A stretch of DNA of 64,000 bases. Source: Bacteroidota bacterium (GTDB taxonomy: Bacteria; Bacteroidota; Bacteroidia; Chitinophagales; BACL12). The notes under the pieces were generated by a model. The model was not told where the DNA came from and did not search any database. It saw only the letters and a program-made list of their open reading frames with translations. Shown here piece by piece: positions 35,067 through 44,747 of this stretch. The DNA lies in contig JADKAC010000001.1 in the NCBI GenBank assembly GCA_016715425.1, positions 124,001-188,000 on the forward strand, read 5' to 3'. The position numbers and the translations under genes are program-made. Position 1 is the first letter of the stretch. Each line of letters starts with the position of its first letter.

Positions 35067-35948
35067 TTATGCTTTTATAATTTTTTCAAAACGATATTCC
35101 CATCCATCAATTCCCTGCAAACCTCCGGTATGTATTGCAAGAATTTTTTTACCCGGTTCTATTTTATCATGATCAATCATAAAGAAAATACCACCCATCA
35201 TTTTACCCGTATAAATAGGATCCAACATGATATTATATTCTTTATAAAATTTTCGGATAAATTCAATCAGCTTCGAACTGAATTTTGCATATCCACCATA
35301 ATGAAAATTAAAATTCACATCCCAGGTAATATCTGCATTGGGTGATTTAGCTAACCCTTTAATTGCTTTTGTCAATGTATCATCTCCACGCAAAACAGAA
35401 ATGCCGGTTACATGCGTTTTTAATTCCTGTGTTGAAATAATTCCTGCAATAGTTCCACCAGTACCTACTGGTAGAAAAATGCGATCATACTTATTTTTTA
35501 GGCCGGATAAAATTTCTGCACAACCTTGAATTGCCAAATCATTTGTGCCACCTTCCGGCAATAAATAAAAGTTGCCGAATTTATTTTTCAATGTAGTTTC
35601 AAATGCAGGAGTTGCTCTATGTTGATATGCTTCTCTATTAATAAATTCCAATTGCATACCCATACTTTTTGCAAATTGTAATGTGGGATTATTTGGATTG
35701 TCTTCGCCACGAATTATTCCAATCGTTTTTATATCGTGTTCTTTGCCGGCGGCAGCAGTTGCATAAATATGATTTGAGAATGCACCACCGAATGTGAGCA
35801 GTGTATCTAACTTTTGATTTTTGTCTTCGGCAATATTATATTTCAATTTAAAATACTTATTGCCTTGCAGTTTATCACCAATTAAATCCAATCGCAAAAT
35901 ATCAATTGGAAAATCTTTATAAACTATTTTGTCTGTTTGTAATTGCAT
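35067..35948 (-). CDS. ACC deaminase/D-cysteine desulfhydrase family PLP enzyme
   Basis: A 293-residue fold-type II PLP enzyme. The lysine region GNKYFKLKYN comes near residue 30, TFGGAFSNHIYATAAAG follows, and the phosphate-binding LPVGTGGTIAG is around residue 165. Sequence features fit the 1-aminocyclopropane-1-carboxylate deaminase/D-cysteine desulfhydrase group. Substrate cannot be fixed from sequence alone; D-cysteine breakdown is the commonest activity in bacteria without the plant-associated trait. Confidence 0.9.
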   Translation of the reverse strand: MQLQTDKIVYKDFPIDILRLDLIGDKLQGNKYFKLKYNIAEDKNQKLDTLLTFGGAFSNHIYATAAAGKEHDIKTIGIIRGEDNPNNPTLQFAKSMGMQLEFINREAYQHRATPAFETTLKNKFGNFYLLPEGGTNDLAIQGCAEILSGLKNKYDRIFLPVGTGGTIAGIISTQELKTHVTGISVLRGDDTLTKAIKGLAKSPNADITWDVNFNFHYGGYAKFSSKLIEFIRKFYKEYNIMLDPIYTGKMMGGIFFMIDHDKIEPGKKILAIHTGGLQGIDGWEYRFEKIIKA

Positions 35949-36014
35949 TGCTTAAAACTAAGAAGCATAATTTAAAAACGAATAAAAAAAAGCAGGAAAA
36001 TTTTCCTGCTTTTG

Positions 36015-36088
36015 TGGAGACAGTGGGACTTGAACCCACGACCTCTTGCATGCCATGCAAGCACTCTAGCCAACTGAGCTATGCCCCC
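36015..36088 (-). tRNA. tRNA-Ala (anticodon GGC)
   Basis: Read on the minus strand: acceptor GGGGGCA/TGTCTCC, D arm GCTCAGTTGGCTAGAGT, anticodon arm CTTGC-ATGGCAT-GCAAG with anticodon GGC, and T arm GTGGG-TTCAAGT-CCCAC. The discriminator base is A and CCA is not encoded. The anticodon gives alanine. Confidence 0.95.
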
Positions 36089-36098
36089 GAAGCGGACG

Positions 36099-36106
36099 CA
36101 AATGTA
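36099..36106 (-). promoter_or_regulatory. TAnnTTTG promoter box for tRNA-Ala
   Basis: The minus strand reads TACATTTG, ending 10 bases before the mature tRNA 5' end and just after the lpxB stop codon. Confidence 0.6.
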
Positions 36107-36114
36107 GTAAAATG

Positions 36115-37224
36115 TCAGGAAGACATAAAGGTGAGAATTTTTTCGGCTGCTCTTTCAGAGGCACCCTCTTCACCTAATAATTCACGCAGACTAATATAAT
36201 CTTCAATCATTTGCATGCGATAATCATTGTTGTATAATAATCTGTCGAGAGCGGGAATTAAATATTTTTTTGAAAAACGAAATTGAATTAATTCGGGCAC
36301 TGCTTCTTTTCCCAATATTAAATTCACTAACGAAATATATTTCACATGTATAAGTCGTTTTGCAATTACATAAGAAATTAAACTGCCTTTATAACACACT
36401 AATTGTGGCACTTGCAATAATGCAGTTTCTAAAGTTGCAGTACCAGATGTGACCAATGCGGCAACAGAGTTTTGTAACAGATCGTAAGTTTTATTATAAA
36501 CGTAGTTAATGTTTTGCTCCTTGCGGAATTTATCATAAAAACTTTTTTCAATTCCCGGCGCACATGCAACAATAAATTGACACTCACGAAAATCGGATGC
36601 TACGCTCAGCATGATATCCAGATTGCGTTTTATTTCTTGTTTTCTGCTTCCGGGTAATACTGCAATTGCAGGTTGTTCCGGAATATTTAATACTCTGAAA
36701 AATAATGGATCCCGAATACGAGAAATTAAATGATCGGTGAGTGGATGACCGACATAATGTGCTTTGAAATTATGTTGCTCATAAAAGGCTTCTTCGAAGG
36801 GGAGAATTACTAAAAGTAAATCTACACTTGCTTTTATTTTTTCAACTCTGCCACTGTTCCATGCCCACAATTGCGGAGAGATATACCAAATAACTTTTAT
36901 ACCATGTGCTTTCGCAAAAGGTGCTATACGAAAATTAAAACCGGGATAATCAACAAGAATTATTGCATCGGGTGCATACTCCTCAATATCTTTTTTACAC
37001 AGATTTATATTTTTTAAAATAGTGCGCAGATGCATTATCACTTCGGTGAAACCCATGAAGGCCATTTCTTTATAATGCTTTGCAATTGTTACACCTGCTG
37101 CTTTCATTTTGTCGCCACCAAATCCACGAAATTCAATGTTATGATTTGCAGCAATCATTTCTTTTACAAGATGCGATGCATGCAAATCACCGGAAGCTTC
37201 TCCTGCTATGATATAATATTTCAA
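36115..37224 (-). CDS. lpxB: Lipid-A-disaccharide synthase
   Basis: A 369-residue glycosyltransferase (GT19) that joins UDP-2,3-diacylglucosamine and lipid X to make the lipid A disaccharide. It starts MKYYIIAGEASGDLHASH, the family hallmark, and later has GFGGDKM, ISPQLWAW, LPFEEAFY, VGHPLTDH and LPGSRKQEI. The start codon is TTG at 37224; the N-terminal motif begins there and no upstream ATG is in frame. It is downstream of a small membrane protein and surE, probably in one transcript. Confidence 0.97.
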   Translation of the reverse strand: MKYYIIAGEASGDLHASHLVKEMIAANHNIEFRGFGGDKMKAAGVTIAKHYKEMAFMGFTEVIMHLRTILKNINLCKKDIEEYAPDAIILVDYPGFNFRIAPFAKAHGIKVIWYISPQLWAWNSGRVEKIKASVDLLLVILPFEEAFYEQHNFKAHYVGHPLTDHLISRIRDPLFFRVLNIPEQPAIAVLPGSRKQEIKRNLDIMLSVASDFRECQFIVACAPGIEKSFYDKFRKEQNINYVYNKTYDLLQNSVAALVTSGTATLETALLQVPQLVCYKGSLISYVIAKRLIHVKYISLVNLILGKEAVPELIQFRFSKKYLIPALDRLLYNNDYRMQMIEDYISLRELLGEEGASERAAEKILTFMSS

Positions 37225-37244
37225 TTGAAACTTTGATTTAGTAT

Positions 37245-37535
37245 TTACAGGTAATAAAAAACCACTACAAACAATGCTAATAGTACTGTAACAATGCCAA
37301 CGCCACGCATGGAATGATCTTTCTTTGCCCGCAGATAAATTATAAATGGAATAATATTAAAAAACACTGCAAGTGTTGCAATAAAACGTTCACGAATTCC
37401 GCCGAACTCTCTACCATTAAATGGTTTTCCAATTAAATTTTGATTTAATGTAACTAATACATAAAACATAAATATGCTGAAAAAAATGGATACACCAATT
37501 CCAACCCAGACATTATCTTCTTGTAATTTGCTCAT
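37245..37535 (-). CDS. Small membrane protein, function unknown
   Basis: About 96 residues with three predicted membrane segments (around residues 10-30, 52-68 and 77-95). I chose ATG 37535 because it lies 2 bases after the surE stop; the longer frame would start inside surE. Placement between surE and lpxB is consistent with an envelope role, which is inference. Confidence 0.7.
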   Translation of the reverse strand: MSKLQEDNVWVGIGVSIFFSIFMFYVLVTLNQNLIGKPFNGREFGGIRERFIATLAVFFNIIPFIIYLRAKKDHSMRGVGIVTVLLALFVVVFYYL

Positions 37536-37537
37536 GC

Positions 37538-38359
37538 TTACCCTAAATTTTTTGTTGTGTCGCCAGAAGTTTTTTCTAATAACTCTCCTACATTCCAATG
37601 CTTATTAAAAAATGCAATTGCATGATGGGCTGTTAAATCAAATTGAACCGGAACTATAGAAACATAATTATTTGCCAATGCCCATTCATCCGTATCATCA
37701 CCTTTATCGTAATTAACAAACTTACCTGTTAACCAATAATATTTTTTACCTGTTGGATCCAATCGTTCATCATATTCTTCTTCCCATTTTGCAACAGCTT
37801 GTCTGCAAATTCTCATGCCTGCAATTTCTTCAAATGGCAATGCAGGAATATTTACATTTAATAATACATTATCAGGTAATCCAAATTCTAATACTTGTTT
37901 TGCAATGGTGTATGCATATTTTTTTGCAGCAGAAAAATCCGCACTATGGCTATAATCCAACAATGAAAAACCAATAGCGGGAATTCCTTCAATCGAAGCT
38001 TCTAAAGCTGCGGACATCGTACCTGAATAAATAATATTAATAGAAGAATTAGAACCGTGATTAATTCCAGAAACACAGAGGTCAGGTTTATGATGTAAAA
38101 TTTTATCCTTCGCAATTTTCACACAATCCACCGGAGTTCCTGAACAGGAATATGCTTCCACTTCACCAAAAAAATCTAATTTTTTTAATCGCAAGGGATC
38201 ATTAATAGTGATTGCATGTCCCATTCCCGATTGTGGTTTATCCGGTGCTAACACAATCACATTTCCCAATTCCATCATGGCTTCTACCAATGCAGAAATT
38301 CCGGGAGCTGTAAATCCATCATCATTGGTAATTAGTATTGTTGGTTTCTTCGTATCCAT
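37538..38359 (-). CDS. surE: 5'-nucleotidase SurE
   Basis: A 273-residue SurE-family phosphatase. The metal-binding motif TNDDGFTAPGI is at residues 10-20, SGTPVDC and SGINHGSNSS (Asn ligand) follow, and GTMSAALEA comes next. It removes phosphate from nucleoside monophosphates and has a role in stationary-phase survival in other bacteria. A CATCTTTG sequence close to the promoter consensus ends 5 bases before the ATG. Confidence 0.96.
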   Translation of the reverse strand: MDTKKPTILITNDDGFTAPGISALVEAMMELGNVIVLAPDKPQSGMGHAITINDPLRLKKLDFFGEVEAYSCSGTPVDCVKIAKDKILHHKPDLCVSGINHGSNSSINIIYSGTMSAALEASIEGIPAIGFSLLDYSHSADFSAAKKYAYTIAKQVLEFGLPDNVLLNVNIPALPFEEIAGMRICRQAVAKWEEEYDERLDPTGKKYYWLTGKFVNYDKGDDTDEWALANNYVSIVPVQFDLTAHHAIAFFNKHWNVGELLEKTSGDTTKNLG

Positions 38360-38394
38360 TATTACAAAGATGCAGATTAGAGTTGAACTTCCTC

Positions 38395-40404
38395 TTAATT
38401 AATTCTTACTCCATTTTTATAGGTAATAATATATGCACCTGCATAACCTTTTTCAATGGCTTCTTTCTGTAATGCTTGTGCATCATCCAGTGTAATTATT
38501 TTGGTAATTGAAACCCTTGTAGTGCCATCATCTTTGTTTATACTCGTTACTTCACCAAATTTTTTAAAGGAATCTATTTTGGAATAATCCGGAGTTCGGA
38601 ATACACCTAATTGCACTTCATAAATAATTACATCTTCAGCAGGTAGCACTGGCACTGTTGCAATAATAGGAGGGGGAGTAGAAGTAATTTCTGGTATAGC
38701 TGTTTCAGTGGTTTGTTTAGCAGCAGAATTATCTGTGGCAAATGAAGTTGCAGAAATTATTTCAGCAGTATTTTCTGCATTGGGAATTGCAGAAGATTCA
38801 TTTACATTTATTTTTTCCTCCGGAATAATTTCTTCTGTTTCATCGCTTATTAAATTTTGTTCAGGAGTTTCTTCAATAATAATATTTTCATTTTGTTCTT
38901 CATCAAATAATTCCTGCAGATGCACAGGTAATATTCCATTGTTACTTTGAAATTGCTCTACATGCTGCAAATTCGTTTCAAGATATCCTTCCTTTTCTAT
39001 GGTTAAAGAATACTCAGTATTTTCTTGCAAAGCAACAGGAAACATACCAAGCACATTTGTATACCCATTCATATCAATTCTATCACCAGCATACAATGTA
39101 ACTTGTGCGCCAATTACATCTTGTAATTTCGAATTTTGAATATGCAATGCTTCAATTTCCTGCAATTGAATACAGCGATAAATATCATCACTACCTTTTC
39201 CACCTGGTCTGTTGCTTGAAAAATATCCTACACCATTATGAATAATAAAAGCCATATCATCACGAGATGAATTTACAGGCGTACCTAAATTTTGTGGCTT
39301 TGTCCAATTACCTGCATTGCGTTCAGAAATAAAAATATCGTAACCACCTAAACCGGGATGCCAGTCACTTGAAAAATAAAGTTTTCCTTCATCAGTAATA
39401 AAGGGAAACATTTCGTTGCCTTTGGAATTAATTACTGCTCCCATATTTATTGGCAAGCTCCATCCTTCCTCTAATCTTTCTGTGTAATATAAATCTGTTC
39501 CGCCAAATCCACCCGGCATATCACTTGTAAAAATTAAAATATTTCCATCGGGAGATAAACATGGTTGACCGATGGAATATTCTTTACTGCTGAATTGAAA
39601 TGGTTTTGCTTTTTGAAATTTGCCATCTGCAAAAAGCGTTGTGAATATTTGCAAATGCACGGCATCATCTTTTCCTTTTAATTGTCTGCCTTTATAATAA
39701 TTGTTGCGAGTAAAAAATAATGTACTGCTGTTTGAATCAAAAAATGCAGAAGCTTCATGCATATCTGTATTTACTCCATCCAATTCCGTTGGATTGCGTA
39801 AACTATTATCACTTCCTTGTGCTGCATAATATAAATTATAAAATGGCAATCCGGAAGCGTGATTTATTTTTTGTTTTTTATCACCCGTAGAAACTCCTGT
39901 AGAAGCGAATATAATTCCGCTGCGATAATATGCGGGTGCTGTTTCTGAACCTGATGTATTAATTGAAAGTGTATCAATTGCCCATGCAGATAATTTTTCT
40001 GTAATACCCATTGCATAATCACAAGTGCCGGCAAGATAATAGCCATCCTCATTAAACTGCGCATATTCTAAAAACCATTCTTTAGCACTTTTATATTTTC
40101 CATTCAGCTTTAATAACTGTGCATAATTATATAGAATATCAGCATCACCTGATCTTTGTTCCGCTAAAACACCATACCAATATTCCGCTTCATTTACCCG
40201 ATTTAAATTTTTTAAACACACAGCAAGTTTGAAATTATTCTCATAATCATATGCCTGCTGCAACATAGAAAGATACATGGGTGCAGCTTCATTGTATGCA
40301 CCTGCATCAAATAATTTGTTTGCATACTTATTAAAATCCTTTTGTGAAAAGGCCGCAACCTGAATCAACAGAAATAAAATAAATACATTGGTTTTTTTGC
40401 TCAT
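38395..40404 (-). CDS. PorE-like TPR/PD40/SPOR envelope protein
   Basis: 669 residues: a signal peptide (to AAFSQ), TPR-like helices (about 22-145), a PD40/WD40-like beta-propeller (about 170-430) with blades such as PCLSPDGNILIFTSDMPGG and KLYFSSDWHPGLGGYDIFIS, a carboxypeptidase-regulatory-like segment, and a low-complexity Glu/Thr/Ile linker. A SPOR-like domain at the end begins YEVQLGVFRTP. The layout resembles T9SS component PorE, except that PorE ends in an OmpA domain. A peptidoglycan-binding SPOR domain could give the same cell-wall anchoring. It is the last gene of the set with PorP/SprF and the CHU_C protein. Confidence 0.85.
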   Translation of the reverse strand: MSKKTNVFILFLLIQVAAFSQKDFNKYANKLFDAGAYNEAAPMYLSMLQQAYDYENNFKLAVCLKNLNRVNEAEYWYGVLAEQRSGDADILYNYAQLLKLNGKYKSAKEWFLEYAQFNEDGYYLAGTCDYAMGITEKLSAWAIDTLSINTSGSETAPAYYRSGIIFASTGVSTGDKKQKINHASGLPFYNLYYAAQGSDNSLRNPTELDGVNTDMHEASAFFDSNSSTLFFTRNNYYKGRQLKGKDDAVHLQIFTTLFADGKFQKAKPFQFSSKEYSIGQPCLSPDGNILIFTSDMPGGFGGTDLYYTERLEEGWSLPINMGAVINSKGNEMFPFITDEGKLYFSSDWHPGLGGYDIFISERNAGNWTKPQNLGTPVNSSRDDMAFIIHNGVGYFSSNRPGGKGSDDIYRCIQLQEIEALHIQNSKLQDVIGAQVTLYAGDRIDMNGYTNVLGMFPVALQENTEYSLTIEKEGYLETNLQHVEQFQSNNGILPVHLQELFDEEQNENIIIEETPEQNLISDETEEIIPEEKINVNESSAIPNAENTAEIISATSFATDNSAAKQTTETAIPEITSTPPPIIATVPVLPAEDVIIYEVQLGVFRTPDYSKIDSFKKFGEVTSINKDDGTTRVSITKIITLDDAQALQKEAIEKGYAGAYIITYKNGVRIN

Positions 40405-40416
40405 CTGCTACTAATT

Positions 40417-41379
40417 TCAGAAAAATCTGGGATTAACAAATTTGGTGATGTGAGTATCTAAGTTAAAAGAAATAAATACTTCGTGTGTGGCTCCAAATAA
40501 AGCGGAGGTATTATCATTTCTAAAGTTATATGCATAACCAAATCCGAAAGTATTACTGCGTAACGTATTATTCTTTTTCAAAAAATACTCTGCCATCAGT
40601 GTAATACTTTTATCTGTGCGATAACTTCCACCCACCCATAAAAAATCATAAAAAATCATGCTTAAACTTCCGTCAATCTGAACGGGACTGCCAAAGCTAT
40701 ATTTTGCAAGTGTGTATGGTTTTAATTTAAAGTTTTCACTGATAGGAATTAAAAATCCGAGTGTATAAAAATAATGTCGGGTAGCATCATACACATTAAT
40801 TGTTTCATCTGCATTTGGTATTACAGCTAAATCTTCATTCTCCACTAAAACAGGAATTGATAAACCGGTAAACATAATCGGATTGCTATACCAAATACCA
40901 AAACCGGAATTAGGTGTGAGTGAAGTTTCAGGCACATCGGTAAATGCAGGATCACCATCTTGAAATGCATCTAATTCTGCATAATTCCAATTGGTATAAT
41001 TTGCAATTGCACTAATTCCAATAGCGAGCACACCCTTACCCATATACATGCGGAAAGCATAATCTGCTTTTAATTGTATTTTATCACTTACACCTACATT
41101 ATCATGCACAAAAGAAATTCCGATACCATGTCTTCCATCGCCAACAACTGTGGAAGCACTTAATGATTCTGTTTGTGGAGCACCATCCATTTCTGTCCAT
41201 TGTGTATGAATAAATGCCTGCACATCTAATGTTCCATTGCTTCCCGCATACGCAGGATTTATTACCAACTGATTAAAATGATATTGCTCGTACGTAGGCA
41301 GATTTTGTGAAATAGAAATAGCTGCTATGCATTGAAAAATACTGAGCAATAAAAATTGATATGTAATTTTTTTCTGCAT
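40417..41379 (-). CDS. PorP/SprF-family T9SS outer-membrane protein
   Basis: A 320-residue beta-barrel protein with a signal peptide, then the family opening LPTYEQYHFNQLVINPAYAGSNG and repeated strands such as GIGISFVHDNVGVSD and SLSMIFYDFLWVGGSYR. PorP/SprF proteins are partners that help the type IX system export and anchor CHU_C (type B) cargo. The cargo-like gene lies immediately upstream with no gap, so the pair is probably dedicated. Confidence 0.93.
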   Translation of the reverse strand: MQKKITYQFLLLSIFQCIAAISISQNLPTYEQYHFNQLVINPAYAGSNGTLDVQAFIHTQWTEMDGAPQTESLSASTVVGDGRHGIGISFVHDNVGVSDKIQLKADYAFRMYMGKGVLAIGISAIANYTNWNYAELDAFQDGDPAFTDVPETSLTPNSGFGIWYSNPIMFTGLSIPVLVENEDLAVIPNADETINVYDATRHYFYTLGFLIPISENFKLKPYTLAKYSFGSPVQIDGSLSMIFYDFLWVGGSYRTDKSITLMAEYFLKKNNTLRSNTFGFGYAYNFRNDNTSALFGATHEVFISFNLDTHITKFVNPRFF

Positions 41380-42603
41380 TTATCTTTTTAAAACTATATA
41401 TCCTTTGAGTGTTTCAAAATCACTTCCCGGATTCAATGTAAAATAATAAGTGCCTTCCGCCATCTGACCTGAAGGAAGATAAGAAGCCAAAATATTTGAG
41501 GTGCCGTCCCAATACATTGTCGGATCTTTTGTTTCAAACACTACATCTCCCCAACGATTATAAACTGCAAATATAAATTGAGGATAATCTTCCAATCCAT
41601 CAATCACTAATTTATCGTTGATGCCATCACCATTGGGAGAAAATGAATCGGGTACATTTAAATTAATTACCTGAAAAATTATTTGACCTGTATCGCAAAG
41701 TGAAGGAGCATTTATATCGCAAACTATATACTGCAAAGTATCATTTGCTTTTATGGATGTGGAATAAATAATTGTATTTCCTGATTGCGAAACAGTGCCG
41801 GAAAAGCTTGTGTAAAAAATAGATTGTAATTGTAAAGCATCACCATCAGCATCCGTATCATTCAGCAGAGGTGAATATGTTTTAGTTTGAAATAAAGTAG
41901 TGGTATAAAAATCATTCACTGCAACAGGCGCATTGAAATTGGTAGTAGTAACATTGATAAATACAAATGCAGTATCGCAATAAATAGTTGAACCGGATTT
42001 GCAAGCAGAATATTGTAAAGTATCTTGTCCTGCAAATGATGAAGCTGGCGTGTATGTAATAATATTCTCATCACCTGTAATTGTTGCAACGCCATGTAAT
42101 GGTGCTTCAATTATAGTTGCTTCCAATACTTCTGCATCCACATTGATATCATTTTCCAACACATAAAAATTACCATTAGTGAGTGCCGCAATTGTATAAC
42201 TATCATTTACTGCAACCGGATAATCAGCAATAGGAAAAACACTGATTAAAACAAAACCTTTATCGCATTCAGGAGATGGTTCTGCTCCATTACAAACTTT
42301 GTAACTAAAAGTATCTGTACCGAAAAAATTTAAAAAAGGTGTATATAAAATTTCATCTGCTTCTATCAAATCCAAAGTGCCATTTACTGTTGTTGACAAA
42401 AGAGTAACGGTAAGAATTCCACCGCCACCATTAATGTCATTTGCAACCACATTCAACATTTTAGGAACCTCTTCATTTGTAAAAGGTAAATCATCCACTG
42501 CTACCATTTGACCAAAGGTCAAAGATGGAAGCACCGCAATAATTATTGCAATTAAAAATATTTTGAAATAATTATTCAAGATTAAATTTCTTAATAAATG
42601 CAA
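41380..42603 (-). CDS. Ig/cadherin-like surface protein with CHU_C (T9SS type B) terminus
   Basis: 407 residues with a signal peptide (to LTFGQ), then three tandem Big_9/cadherin-like modules of about 90 residues, each with VAVND, DINxDxE or NDTDADGD and DTLQY. A C-terminal gliding-motility-associated domain follows (NVPDSFSPNGDGINDKL, YNRWGDVVFE). It is predicted to be exported by T9SS and displayed on the surface, with PorP/SprF encoded next door. The start is TTG 42603, directly after the pruA stop (TAATTG); no ATG is available. Confidence 0.88.
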   Translation of the reverse strand: MHLLRNLILNNYFKIFLIAIIIAVLPSLTFGQMVAVDDLPFTNEEVPKMLNVVANDINGGGGILTVTLLSTTVNGTLDLIEADEILYTPFLNFFGTDTFSYKVCNGAEPSPECDKGFVLISVFPIADYPVAVNDSYTIAALTNGNFYVLENDINVDAEVLEATIIEAPLHGVATITGDENIITYTPASSFAGQDTLQYSACKSGSTIYCDTAFVFINVTTTNFNAPVAVNDFYTTTLFQTKTYSPLLNDTDADGDALQLQSIFYTSFSGTVSQSGNTIIYSTSIKANDTLQYIVCDINAPSLCDTGQIIFQVINLNVPDSFSPNGDGINDKLVIDGLEDYPQFIFAVYNRWGDVVFETKDPTMYWDGTSNILASYLPSGQMAEGTYYFTLNPGSDFETLKGYIVLKR

Positions 42604-44232
42604 TTAATCATTTTGTAAAAATGGATAATGATAATCTGTTGGTGGAACAAATGTTTCTTTAATAGCTCTCGGTGATACCCAACGCAATAAATTTAAAATA
42701 CTGCCGGCCTTATCATTTGTTCCGGAAGCTCTTGCACCACCAAACGGTTGTTGACCAACAACAGCACCAGTGGGTTTATCATTAATATAAAAATTACCTG
42801 ATGCATTGCGCAGTGCATGCATACCTTCATGAATTGCATATCTGTCTTGTGAAAATATAGCACCTGTTAATGCATAAGGCGAAGTATTGTCAACAATCTT
42901 TAATGTCTCTAACCATTTTTCAGGATCATAAACATAAATAGTAAGCACCGGTCCGAAAATTTCTTCACACATTGTTCTGTAAGAAGCATCTTTTGCAACG
43001 ATAACCGTTGGTTCAATAAAATATCCTTTCGACTTATCGAAATTTCCACCTGCGATTATTTCCTGACCATCTGCTTTTGCTTTTGTAATGTATTCCGCAA
43101 TACTATCAAAAGCTTTTTCATCAATCACTGCATTTATAAAATTGCTGAAATCATCAATCACTCCCATCTTCATATCTTTCAAATCAGCAATCATATAACC
43201 TTTCACTTCTTCCCATAAATTTGATGGAATATATGCCCGACTTGCAGCAGAACATTTCTGTCCCTGAAATTCAAATGCACCTCTCACTAATGCTGTTGCC
43301 AATGCTTTTGCATCTGCGGATTTATGTGCAACCACAAAATCTTTTCCGCCGGTTTCACCAACAATGCGTGGATAGGATTTATATTTTGAAATATTGTTGC
43401 CGATTGTTTTCCATATTGTGCGGAATACTTCAGTAGAACCTGTGAAATGTATTCCCGCAAAATCACGATGATTAAAAATTACATCACCCGCTTCCACACC
43501 ACTTACATACACAAGATTAATTACACCATCAGGTAATCCCGCTTCACGCAAAATTTCCATGATAACCCATGCAGAATAAATTTGTGTATTCGATGGTTTC
43601 CATACCACTACATTTCCCATCATCGCAGGAGCAGTTGGCAAATTACCACCAATAGAAGTGAAGTTGAAAGGAGTAAGTGCAAATACAAAACCTTCCAATG
43701 CACGATGTTCCATTCTGTTCCACATACCCGGCGCACTTTCCGGTTGTTCAGAATATATTTGCGTCATGTATTGCGCATTCCATCTCCAGAAATCTATCAA
43801 CTCACAAGCACTGTCAATTTCCGCTTGAAACGGATTTTTACTTTGACATAACATCGTTGCCGCATTCATCTTATAGCGATACGGTCCGGCCAATAAATCA
43901 GCAGCTTTTAAAAATATAGAAGCACGATGTTCCCAGGGGGTATTTTCCCATTGTTCTTTTGCGGAAAGTGCTGCATTAATTGCATCAGTTATATGCGAAG
44001 CATTTCCCTTATGAAATACACCTAATTTATGCGATAACTCATGCGGTGGATGTATTGAAACCGTTTTATCTGTGCGCACTTCTTTCCCGTTAATTAACAT
44101 CGGGATATCCATTTGTATCGCCTTCAATCTTTTTATTTCTTCCTTCAATAATTTGCGTTCAGTACTTCCCGGAGCATAACTTTTCACCGGTTCATTAATT
44201 ACCTGTGGGACTTTAAAAAATGCGTTACTCAT
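42604..44232 (-). CDS. pruA: L-glutamate gamma-semialdehyde dehydrogenase (delta-1-pyrroline-5-carboxylate dehydrogenase)
   Basis: A 542-residue aldehyde dehydrogenase of the PruA type, oxidising glutamate semialdehyde to glutamate in proline breakdown. Catalytic Cys is in FQGQKCSAASRAY and the general-base Glu in VGETGGKDF. The N-terminal extension and C-terminal QQPFGGARASGTNDKAG match mitochondrial and Bacteroidota P5C dehydrogenases. A TATCTTTG box sits 28 bases before the ATG. It is packed without a gap against three surface/T9SS genes, an odd metabolic partner. Proline dehydrogenase is encoded at 56304-57512. Confidence 0.97.
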   Translation of the reverse strand: MSNAFFKVPQVINEPVKSYAPGSTERKLLKEEIKRLKAIQMDIPMLINGKEVRTDKTVSIHPPHELSHKLGVFHKGNASHITDAINAALSAKEQWENTPWEHRASIFLKAADLLAGPYRYKMNAATMLCQSKNPFQAEIDSACELIDFWRWNAQYMTQIYSEQPESAPGMWNRMEHRALEGFVFALTPFNFTSIGGNLPTAPAMMGNVVVWKPSNTQIYSAWVIMEILREAGLPDGVINLVYVSGVEAGDVIFNHRDFAGIHFTGSTEVFRTIWKTIGNNISKYKSYPRIVGETGGKDFVVAHKSADAKALATALVRGAFEFQGQKCSAASRAYIPSNLWEEVKGYMIADLKDMKMGVIDDFSNFINAVIDEKAFDSIAEYITKAKADGQEIIAGGNFDKSKGYFIEPTVIVAKDASYRTMCEEIFGPVLTIYVYDPEKWLETLKIVDNTSPYALTGAIFSQDRYAIHEGMHALRNASGNFYINDKPTGAVVGQQPFGGARASGTNDKAGSILNLLRWVSPRAIKETFVPPTDYHYPFLQND

Positions 44233-44260
44233 AATTTAGAAAAATTTATTTTTAGTGTTG

Positions 44261-44268
44261 CAAAGATA
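44261..44268 (-). promoter_or_regulatory. TAnnTTTG promoter box, pruA
   Basis: The minus strand reads TATCTTTG, 28 bases before the pruA ATG; it could drive the whole four-gene run to 38395. Confidence 0.55.
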
Positions 44269-44726
44269 AGCAATAACTATGGAGGTCTTTTGATAGAAAT
44301 GATGGGGGAGATTGGGGTGATGGATGAAATTCCAATATCATTTTACGAGCCTTGATATGAAAATGATATAAATAGAAAGAGGAGAGCAAAAAAAGTGGTG
44401 TGTTGTATATTTGGAGAGTAGATAGAAAATGGACAACAAATCAAAATACAACCCACAAATTCATCACCGCAAATCCATCCGATTAAAAGGATATGATTAT
44501 TCGCAAGAAGGTTTGTATTTTATTACGATATGTACATATAAAAGAAAATGTTTGTTTGGGGAAATAATTAAGAACGCAGACAATGATGCAGAAATGATAT
44601 TGAATGAATATGGAATAATTGCACATGATGAATGGTTAAAAACAACAGAAATACGTCCCAATGTTGAATTATGTGAATTTGTGGTAATGCCCAACCATTT
44701 TCATGGCATAATCCGGTTAATTGGTA

Positions 44727-44747
44727 GGGGCGAATTGCATTCGCCCC
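44727..44747. repeat. REP-like palindrome at the array start
   Basis: GGGGCGAAT-TGC-ATTCGCCCC, a perfect 9-bp stem with a 3-base loop, inside the transposase coding sequence. An inverted copy (GGGCGAAT-GCA-ATTCGCCC) closes the array at 45119-45137. Confidence 0.8.
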
